Below are positions 17,960-23,350 of a stretch of 48,332 nt of DNA, in pieces. The first letter of the stretch is position 1. The number at the start of each line of letters is the position of its first letter. The translations under genes were made by a program, and so were the position numbers. The notes under the pieces were generated by a model. That model was not told the DNA's origin and made no database searches. It saw only the letters and a program-made list of their open reading frames with translations. Source of the stretch: Acidimicrobiia bacterium (GTDB taxonomy: Bacteria > Actinomycetota > Acidimicrobiia > Acidimicrobiales > JANYDT01); the NCBI GenBank assembly GCA_025359845.1, contig JANYDT010000110.1, forward strand, positions 1 through 48,332, written 5' to 3'.

Positions 17960-18481
17960 GTGATGGCCTTCACGCTTCGCCTCCGACCGCTGAGGCTCGA
18001 GGATGAGTCAGCGTTTCTTCATGCGCAACGCGTGATGCATGAACATGACGACTATCAGTTCGGGCTGTTCTACGCGGCTGGAATGCCGTTCGCCGAGTAC
18101 CTCACAGAACTCGAAGAACGACGTACCAGGCAAGTCACCAACGAAACGGTGGGTTCAACTTTCCTCGTCGCGGAGGTGGACAACAGGATTGTCGGCCGGG
18201 TATCGATTCGCCACGGACTCAATGACTTCCTTCGACGGTACGGCGGTCACATTGGTTACTGCGTGCTGCCTGACGATCGCCGGTGCGGGTACGCGACGCA
18301 GATCCTGCGCCAAAGTCTCGCAATCACGAGTGCGATGGGACTGGACCGGGTGATGCTCACTTGCGATGACGACAACATCGGATCGATCACAGTCATCGAG
18401 TCGTGCGGTGGTTTGCTCACGGCGACCGTGGCGGCCGACGACCCTCCACGCGCGACCAAGCGCCATTACTGGATCGGCTAG
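17960..18481 (+). CDS. GNAT-family N-acetyltransferase (RimJ/RimL-like)
   Basis: The 173-residue protein has the GNAT fold: TLRLRPLRLEDESAFLHAQR, FLVAEVDNRIVGRVSIRHG (beta 3-4), HIGYCVLPDDRRCGYATQIL with the acetyl-CoA pyrophosphate loop RRCGYA, and DRVMLTCDDDNIGSITVIES with the late N/S helix. It transfers an acetyl group from acetyl-CoA to an amine of a small molecule or protein; the acceptor is unknown. GTG 17960 and ATG 17963 are adjacent possible starts. It is divergent from the ABM/MarR operon and is followed by the broken RelE-like gene, with no obvious antitoxin in the 55 bases between. Confidence 0.88.
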   Translation: MMAFTLRLRPLRLEDESAFLHAQRVMHEHDDYQFGLFYAAGMPFAEYLTELEERRTRQVTNETVGSTFLVAEVDNRIVGRVSIRHGLNDFLRRYGGHIGYCVLPDDRRCGYATQILRQSLAITSAMGLDRVMLTCDDDNIGSITVIESCGGLLTATVAADDPPRATKRHYWIG

Positions 18482-18536
18482 TGCCTTTCTCCGAAAAACC
18501 TTGACCTGGGGCATACCCGGGCCCGCCGCTCACGAA

Positions 18537-18800
18537 ATGTAGCTAGACGCCGTTGAACTCGGGTCGCCGGCCCGGCGGGCCCTTGATCGACTCCCGGCAA
18601 AGGTGTTCGACGCGGTGATTGCCTTCATCTCAGCACCGCTGGCCGAGAACCCTCAGCGAGTTGGCAAACCGCTCCGACACGAGTTCGAAGGCATCTACTC
18701 CGCCCGCGTCGGACCGTTCCGAATCCTCTACGAGATCGACGAAGTCGTCCGGATCGTGGCGGTGATCCGCATCGCGCACCGAGCGGACATCTATCGCTGA
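18537..18800 (+). pseudogene. RelE/ParE-like toxin with a stop codon directly after the start
   Basis: The C-terminal half is a clear RelE/ParE toxin: FDAVIAFISAPLAENPQRVG, YSARVGPFRILYEIDE and VAVIRIAHRADIYR. Upstream in the same frame PARRALDRLPAKV also fits. The whole frame back to ATG 18537 has exactly the normal length (87 codons), but the second codon is TAG (18540-18542). The only usable later start is GTG 18603, which would remove the first helix. RelE toxins cleave mRNA on the ribosome; this one is probably silenced. No antitoxin gene of the RelB/Phd/HTH type is visible on either side. Confidence 0.7.
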
Positions 18801-18822
18801 TCTTCCACACCCTGTGCCACCG

Positions 18823-18839
18823 CCGGCCCGGTCGGCCGG
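18823..18839. terminator. GC-rich hairpin between convergent genes
   Basis: CCGGCC (18823-18828), loop CGGTC, GGCCGG (18834-18839) form a perfect 6-bp stem between the RelE-like gene and the convergent DUF4143 ATPase gene. There is no U-tract, so termination is inferred from stem strength and position. Confidence 0.45.
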
Positions 18840-18842
18840 AAC

Positions 18843-19747
18843 CTAAGCCGACGCCCGGTGACAAGCGAGTCCACTGTCGACCATGATGAGCTTGGGTCGG
18901 CGGACCACCTTTTTCGAAATATTGGTCGACCACGCCGGCAGCAGCTGTATAACGAACACCTTGGCAAGCAGCGCGAGGTAGCCATCGAGTGTCCGCGCCG
19001 GGATGGCGAGTTGGCTCGCGAGTTTGGTCACGTTGAGTTCTTCGCCGCTTCGCGCCGCGCAGAGGGCAATGATGCGGGGCAACTCGGCGGTGCGTGCGAT
19101 TCCCGACACCTGTCGGACGACGCGTTCGGTGAGGGTGGTGGTGTAACTCTGGAACCAGCGAGCTCTGCGGGGCCCGTCGCGCTGAACGGCCTCCGGAAGC
19201 CCGCCGCTCGCGAGCCGATCCAGATAATCGGTCCGACTCAGTTGCCCAGCACTGATCGTTGGCGCCGAGGACGAGAATGCCCAGTCGACAAAGCCATCAT
19301 CGTTGTTGTGCAATTCGCCCCGACTTAGCGGCCAAAGTTCGACGACTTCGATTCGGCCCACGAATGCGTCGGCGAATCCTTCCTCCGAGAGGAGGCGGGT
19401 CGACCCGGTGAGGACGAAACGCCCCGGGCGTCGATCCCGATCCACTGTCGCTTTCAAGGCACGGAACAACTCCGGGACCAACTGCACTTCATCGATCACG
19501 AGCGGGCCGTGGGCCATGTCGCGCTCTACGAAGCCTCGTGGATCGCCAGCCGCGGCCCGGCGCTGCGTATCGTCGTCCAGTGTCACCATGACGCCGCCAC
19601 GCTGGCCCGCGACCTGTCGTGCCAATGTACTTTGCCCACCTGCCGAGGACCGTTGATGGCGACGATGGGTGTGTCGGCCAACGCTTCGTCAACCAGACGA
19701 ATCGCTCGCCGCGGGAAGGTCAAAGGACTCACCAGCAGGTACACCAT
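18843..19747 (-). pseudogene. AAA+ ATPase with C-terminal DUF4143, frameshift inside Walker A
   Basis: From ATG 19747 the protein begins MVYLLVSPLTFPRRAIRLVD and reaches ALADTPIVAINGPRQVGK in one frame. At that point, inside the P-loop, the frame is lost. One base further on it resumes with TLARQVAGQRGGVMVTLDDD, HGPLVIDEVQLVPELFRALK (Walker B) and GRFVLTGSTRLLSE. The C-terminal DUF4143 part follows (GGLPEAVQRDGPRRARWFQS; LIMVDSGLACHRAS at the end). Restoring one base to the TTT at 19631-19633 (AAAA in the coding strand, giving GKST) rebuilds a complete protein of about 300 residues. These ATPases are common in mobile and accessory DNA and have no settled function. Confidence 0.8.
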
Positions 19748-19778
19748 TCCATTTTTCTACGATTCGTCATGCCAATTC

Positions 19779-19806
19779 GTCGACAGATCGTTGCGGATCT
19801 GTCGAC
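19779..19806. repeat. Perfect 11-bp inverted repeat with 6-base loop
   Basis: GTCGACAGATC (19779-19789), spacer GTTGCG, GATCTGTCGAC (19796-19806). It lies 32 bases upstream of the start of the DUF4143 ATPase gene, so it could be an operator for that gene or an RNA hairpin. It is imperfectly echoed just downstream by GCGGATCCGTCGAAG. Confidence 0.6.
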
Positions 19807-19940
19807 ATGCTGGCTGCGGATCCGTCGAAGTTTGGTTACGGACCTACTGGATCGGTCCGGTGAACCGCATCGGCTCCGCGCTGCTACCTGGACCGTGGGT
19901 ATGGCTCATTTTTTGTCTGCCGCGCACAGCTCATTCACAG

Positions 19941-19966
19941 AAAAGCGCTTCAGCTGAAGCGCTTTT
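19941..19966. terminator. Perfect 26-bp palindrome ending in TTTT
   Basis: AAAAGCGCTTCAG is followed directly by its reverse complement CTGAAGCGCTTTT. As RNA it forms a strong hairpin with U-tract on either strand, which suits a bidirectional intrinsic terminator. It may also serve as a protein-binding palindrome. No intact gene ends right at it; a short frame (MAHFLSAAHSSFTEKRFS) stops inside it. The other bases of 19748-20007 hold no recognisable gene. Confidence 0.6.
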
Positions 19967-20007
19967 CCAAGGCCGACGCGACTACGCGTTGCCTTCACGA
20001 GCGAGGG

Positions 20008-20105
20008 CTAGTCGTAGTCCCAAGTGGTCGGAAACGAGTCGATCAACCGTCGGATCGGTTCGGCCGTAGTCGCGCATCGTCGAGTACCGGTGCGGGTTGG
20101 AGGTC
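20008..20105 (-). pseudogene. Fragment duplicated from the 3' end of the gene at 21275-21682
   Basis: The last codons read TAEPIRRLIDSFPTTWDYD before a stop at 20008-20010, matching LTAELIRRVIDSFPTT at the end of the downstream gene. At DNA level 20011-20067 and 21266-21322 match at 48 of 57 positions by eye. Upstream of the match the fragment has no continuing homology, so it is a remnant left by duplication or recombination. Confidence 0.6.
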
Positions 20106-20182
20106 CGGCGGCAACAACCATACTGATCTGGCCCGTCCAGGCCGAATCCCCTGTGGCCGATATCGAGGCGGGCAAAGCACAA

Positions 20183-20188
20183 TATTAT
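20183..20188 (+). promoter_or_regulatory. Possible -10 element (TATTAT) of the mazE-like remnant
   Basis: TATTAT lies in a locally AT-rich patch ten bases before ATG 20198, which would give a leaderless or very short-leader transcript, common in actinobacteria. No clear -35 is seen. Confidence 0.3.
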
Positions 20189-20197
20189 AGTCAAAAT

Positions 20198-20418
20198 ATG
20201 ACCCTTCTGACTACCGTGAAGGTGTCCACCCAGACGGGGACGAGCTGAGAATGGTGGCTGATCGCGAGGGCCTCACGCTCGATGCGGCGCTGCGGATGCT
20301 GCTTCGAGCTGAGCGCCAGCGCCAGATGGGTCGCGATCTTGCCCAGCTCCCGGCCGTCGATCAGGACCAGGAATGGGTCTCGGCGTCAAGCGCGGCGGTT
20401 GCTCGTGCGATCCGGTGA
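20198..20418 (+). pseudogene. MazE-like ribbon-helix-helix antitoxin with -1 frameshift
   Basis: The start MTLLTTVKVSTQT is the beta strand and first turn of a ribbon-helix-helix antitoxin. At 20230-20240 the frame runs into TGA; adding one G to GGGG restores GDELRMVADREGLTLDAALR and MLLRAERQRQMGRDLAQLP to a natural TGA at 20416-20418. The rebuilt protein has about 73 residues, normal for MazE-type antitoxins. It binds its own promoter and neutralises the downstream toxin in working systems. The stop overlaps the start of the toxin remnant by 14 bases. Confidence 0.65.
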
Positions 20419-20625
20419 CGTTATCAGCGTCGACTTCGGCATTCCCGTGGGCAGCACGCCCGCGCCGTGATCGACTCGTCCCAGATCCTTTCGGAGACAG
20501 GACACAATATCGGCGCGGTGTACCTCGCGCAGGTCCGTTCGGTCATCGACGAGCCGGGCAACCAACGAACTCGCGGCGCTCGAGGGAAGATTCGGGTGCG
20601 CCTGATCCGAGCCGTGATTGCCTGA
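20405..20625 (+). pseudogene. MazF-like toxin remnant with internal deletion
   Basis: From GTG 20405 the frame gives RSGDVISVDFGIPVGSTP, the characteristic N-terminus of a MazF/PemK endoribonuclease. Instead of the normal ~50-residue middle, the next recognisable part is RAVIDSSQILSETGHNIGAV then YLAQVRSVIDE, the family's C-terminus, in another frame. The join falls at about 20455-20465. The middle strands with the RPAVV segment are missing, so the toxin cannot be active. It is paired with the frameshifted antitoxin just upstream, making a fully dead mazEF locus. Confidence 0.6.
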
Positions 20626-20667
20626 ATTCGAACACCCGGAAGACCGGCCAGATGCGAGGATCGGGGT

Positions 20668-21213
20668 ATGAGTGACAGAGTCCCGGGCGAGGGCCGGTAT
20701 GCCCGACTCGAACGTGAGCAGCGATGGAGGCTTGGGTCGGTGCCAACTGCAGCCAGACGCGCCGTGTTGATACTCGATCGCTACATCGTCGGTAGTCGGC
20801 TACGGCTGCGGAGAGTGTCGGGGTTCGCCGACGCGACGACGGAGCCGACGTTCAAGCTCGGCCAGAAGGTTCGGGCCCGGCTCGATGATCCCGAGGTCGT
20901 GAAGCTCACCAACATCTATCTCGATCAGAATGAATATGACGTGTTCGCGACCTTGGCTGCGGCCGAGCTGCGCAAGACGAGGTGGAAGGTTGCCTTAGGG
21001 GATCGAATCGTGACGGTCGATCAGTTTCACGGCCGTCACCATGGCCTTGTGCTGGCCGAGATCGAGCTTGCGGCGAACGACATTCAACTGACGACTCTTG
21101 GAATCGCGGCGTTCGACGTAACCCACGACAACCGGTATTCGGGCGGGGCGCTGGCGTTCGCCTCCGACGATGAGGTGACCGGACTGATCGCGTCGGGACG
21201 GGCGGAGAGTTAA
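20668..21213 (+). CDS. CYTH-like domain protein (triphosphate tunnel fold)
   Basis: The 181-residue protein has YARLEREQRWRLGSVP near the N-terminus, a form of the ExExK-type CYTH motif (here LEREQRW). It is followed by DRYIVGSRLRLRRVSGF, FKLGQKVRARLDD, LTNIYLDQNEYDVFATLAAA, RKTRWKVALG, VTVDQFHGRHHGLVLAEIEL. The alternation of charged residues on strands fits a triphosphate tunnel metalloenzyme that binds organic or inorganic polyphosphate. True catalysis needs a lysine after the acidic pair, which is Arg here. It lies between two decayed toxin-antitoxin loci but is itself intact. Confidence 0.75.
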   Translation: MSDRVPGEGRYARLEREQRWRLGSVPTAARRAVLILDRYIVGSRLRLRRVSGFADATTEPTFKLGQKVRARLDDPEVVKLTNIYLDQNEYDVFATLAAAELRKTRWKVALGDRIVTVDQFHGRHHGLVLAEIELAANDIQLTTLGIAAFDVTHDNRYSGGALAFASDDEVTGLIASGRAES

Positions 21214-21274
21214 GCGGGCGCCGAGGGGCCGACGCGAATTCACGACGCGTCCACGAGGAGGGTCCGTCGTAGTC

Positions 21275-21682
21275 TCATGTGGTCGGGAACGAGTCGATTA
21301 CTCGCCGGATCAGTTCGGCGGTGAGCCGCTCGGTGTAGGCGGCGGCGAACGACGAGCGCCATTCGGGGTGTTCGCACGACTGGTACCGGTAACAGCCGAC
21401 CCATTGCAATGCCTGAGCGATCTCGGCCAGGCCGGTGAGCAATACCGGCACGCATCGAAACGTCGGCGGCGCGGAAGCGACGACGGGCGCGGTTCGGTAG
21501 CGATAGGCGACCGAGGCGCGGTTCTCGGCGATGAGGGCGCTAGCCACGAAACCGCGATCCGGGCCTTCGTCGAGCTGGAGACAACGCTTCGAACCGCGGT
21601 GGTGGATCGAACCGACGCCGAGTTCGTGGCCGAGGTTCAAGAGATATCCGACGTGATCGAGACTGACTTCATAGGCCGACAT
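21275..21682 (-). CDS. Conserved actinobacterial hypothetical protein (CEHPEW motif)
   Basis: The 135-residue protein contains LIAENRASVAYRYRTAPVVA, LTGLAEIAQALQWVGCYRYQ and SCEHPEWRSSFAAAY. The YRYQSCEHPEW block is a signature I associate with a small uncharacterised family seen in actinobacteria, with conserved Cys, His and Trp that could bind a metal. No function is known to me. Its 5' end overlaps the disrupted MazF-like gene by 46 bases, and a partial copy of its 3' end lies at 20008-20105. Confidence 0.6.
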   Translation of the reverse strand: MSAYEVSLDHVGYLLNLGHELGVGSIHHRGSKRCLQLDEGPDRGFVASALIAENRASVAYRYRTAPVVASAPPTFRCVPVLLTGLAEIAQALQWVGCYRYQSCEHPEWRSSFAAAYTERLTAELIRRVIDSFPTT

Positions 21683-22005
21683 TTGTGCCTCTTCCCGACG
21701 GCGCAGCGATGGGGCGCGGCGCGGCCAACGACGAAAGCCGGATCGAAGGAGGGCTTGGAACCGGCTGGTGGGAGGGAGGAAGTGCGTAGCGGGGAGGAAG
21801 TGTTGAGAACGGAGTCGACTTGCAAGCCCTCACGGGGCCCGACTCGAACCTCTGATGTGAGCCCTCGAATATTCGTGGTGGCGAGCACTACCAGCACTCG
21901 TTCCAGGCGGTCGACCGCTTTAGGTCTCGTCAACACTAGAGCAGGTCGGCGTGCTCCTCCTCCCTCGACCACCCAGAGCTCGGCCCATCCGGGGTTGGCG
22001 ATCAC
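21637..22005 (-). pseudogene. MazF-like toxin with scrambled C-terminus
   Basis: From GTG 22005 the product reads MIANPGWAELWVVEGGGARR then PALVLTRPKAVDRLERVLVV and GLTSEVRVGPREGLQVDSVL, a normal MazF/PemK-like first two-thirds. After that point the usual hydrophobic ending (strand then helix) is replaced by Ser/Pro/Arg-rich sequence that continues into the start of the neighbouring gene. The region 21774-21802 holds an 11-base direct repeat (GGGAGGAAGTG, 18-base period), a possible rearrangement scar. GTG overlaps the antitoxin stop by 4 bases (GTGA). The toxin is probably inactive, but the missing tail could be tolerated. Confidence 0.6.
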
Positions 22006-22265
22006 CACGAAGTGTCTCCGGCACGACCGGCCACGCGTTCTGACTCGGCGTCCGCACGAAAGGCATCGACATCGCCGTACTCGTCGACATCTCGTTCGCC
22101 CTTCTGACAAGCGGCCGCGTACAAGGCCGCCACGCGGGCTCGCCCGGCGTCATCGACAAGCTTTTGGATGACGGCCGTGCGCGTCGTGTGCAACTCGGAC
22201 GCCAGCCGGTCAAGGGTCTCCAACTGGTGGGCGTTGGACCGGATCGCTAGCTGGGTGACGGTCAC
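22002..22265 (-). CDS. Ribbon-helix-helix antitoxin (MazE-like) of the second MazEF pair
   Basis: The 87-residue protein starts at GTG 22265. MTVTQLAIRSNAHQLETLDR then LASELHTTRTAVIQKLVDD is a ribbon-helix-helix DNA-binding domain; the acidic C-terminus (GERDVDEYGDVDAFRADAES) is the usual toxin-neutralising tail. The stop overlaps the toxin start by 4 bases, typical of translational coupling. It appears intact while its partner's end is disrupted, so it may persist only as a DNA-binding protein. An inverted repeat just upstream is its candidate operator. Confidence 0.8.
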   Translation of the reverse strand: MTVTQLAIRSNAHQLETLDRLASELHTTRTAVIQKLVDDAGRARVAALYAAACQKGERDVDEYGDVDAFRADAESERVAGRAGDTSW

Positions 22266-22272
22266 CTACCGA

Positions 22273-22304
22273 GCATACCGAGGTGAAATGCAGACTTGGT
22301 ATGC
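22273..22304 (-). promoter_or_regulatory. Candidate operator of the RHH antitoxin
   Basis: GCATACC (22273-22279) and GGTATGC (22298-22304) form a 7-bp inverted repeat with 18 bases between, starting 8 bases before the antitoxin start codon, where ribbon-helix-helix antitoxins bind for autorepression. Confidence 0.45.
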
Positions 22305-22320
22305 AAGCTTGGCGCTTGTT

Positions 22321-22743
22321 TCAGGCCATCGGGAGTCGTTGTGTGAGGCGGAAGCTGTTGCCGGACGGGTCGCGGAAGCCGGCGTCGATGCCATGGGGTC
22401 GGCGCTCCGGCATTTCGGTGAACTCGACTCCGCGTGCGCTTAGTTTTTTGTAGGAGGCCTCACAGTTGTCGGTATCCAGGAAGACGGTGCCGGCGGAACC
22501 TTTGCCCATGAGTGAGCTGATTTCCTGTTGTGTTTGGGCGTCGATCATCGGCGGGCCGGGCACGGCCATAAGCACAATCGACATGTCGGATTGCCCTTTT
22601 GGCCCGACTGTCAACCACCGGAAGTTACCCATCTCGGCGAGCGTGACGTCTTCGTGAATCTCCATGCCGAGCTTTTCGGTGTAGAACCGCAGCGCGGCTT
22701 CCTGGTCGTGTACCCACACCTGTGTGGTTGCGATCTTGATCAT
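22321..22743 (-). CDS. VOC-family (glyoxalase-like) protein
   Basis: The 140-residue protein starts at ATG 22743, with GGAGG ten bases upstream; an upstream extension to 22785 is unlikely. It reads MIKIATTQVWVHDQEAALRF, YTEKLGMEIHEDVTLAEMGN, AGTVFLDTDNCEASYKKLSA and GIDAGFRDPSGNSFRLTQR. The second-unit F/DPSGNSF segment is a standard VOC ending. Ligands could be metal or small molecule; the gene is related to the PhnB/YvdE-like group often used in self-resistance or as enzymes. The AraC-like gene lies 46 bases upstream on the same strand, an arrangement that suggests AraC regulation of the VOC protein. Confidence 0.88.
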   Translation of the reverse strand: MIKIATTQVWVHDQEAALRFYTEKLGMEIHEDVTLAEMGNFRWLTVGPKGQSDMSIVLMAVPGPPMIDAQTQQEISSLMGKGSAGTVFLDTDNCEASYKKLSARGVEFTEMPERRPHGIDAGFRDPSGNSFRLTQRLPMA

Positions 22744-22789
22744 TTTCTTTGAGCCTCCAGTCCCGGTCGTCCGTTTTGCGACCACGTGG

Positions 22790-23230
22790 TTAGGGTATGG
22801 GCTGACATGTGCCGTTGTCTTCTCGAAACGTGCGATTCTGCGGGCGGCCGTAGAACCGCACCATGCACGACGGAACCACAGCCCGGCTCGTTGGGGGCGG
22901 CGAAGACCGGCGGTACTGGGTAGGCGTCATAGCGAACATGCGGTTGAAGCTCGTGGTGAACGACCCGACGCTGCTCAGACCGACCAGGAAACAGACATCG
23001 GCCACACGACGATCGGTCGTCCTCCGTAGCGAGGCGGCCCGCTCGAGTCGCCGTGTCAGCAGATAGCGGTGCGGCGGCACTCCGAACGTCTTCGCAAACT
23101 CGCGGCAGAAGTGACCTGCCGAAAGCCCAGCAACGCAGGCCATGTTGGCGACCGTGATCGGCTCGTCGTAACGGGCGTCGGCGAGGTCGCGAGCCCGCAA
23201 CAGATGGCGCTCTGGTGGTGGGGTGGCCAT
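22790..23230 (-). CDS. AraC-family transcriptional regulator (HTH domain only)
   Basis: From ATG 23230 (MATPPPERHLLRARDLADAR) the protein has 146 residues and contains only the two helix-turn-helix motifs of AraC regulators: ITVANMACVAGLSAGHFCRE then FAKTFGVPPHRYLLTRRLER, and VADVCFLVGLSSVGSFTTSF with the conserved P-x-x-Y-R (TPTQYRR). It lacks a ligand-binding domain, typical for small single-domain activators adjacent to VOC genes. A longer frame to 23338 is possible but looks non-coding. It is divergent from the membrane protein gene at 23351. Confidence 0.88.
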   Translation of the reverse strand: MATPPPERHLLRARDLADARYDEPITVANMACVAGLSAGHFCREFAKTFGVPPHRYLLTRRLERAASLRRTTDRRVADVCFLVGLSSVGSFTTSFNRMFAMTPTQYRRSSPPPTSRAVVPSCMVRFYGRPQNRTFREDNGTCQPIP

Positions 23231-23350
23231 GCCCGCCAGTCTGGTCGGTAGCGCGTCAGCTTCGCGGCATTGACCAACCGCGGCAGTTGGCTCACGGTCT
23301 CGACTTCGCCGCTGGCTCTGTCCCGCTCCGTCGGTCACTACGCTGCGAAC

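Noticed and set aside
21774..21802. CRISPR-like repeats
   Set aside because: Only two copies of an 11-base direct repeat (GGGAGGAAGTG), with no spacer array or cas genes.
21825..21870. tRNA T-arm-like sequence (GAGGTTCGAGTCGGG on the minus strand)
   Set aside because: The stem does not pair, no other arms are present, and the stretch is coding for the MazF-like protein.
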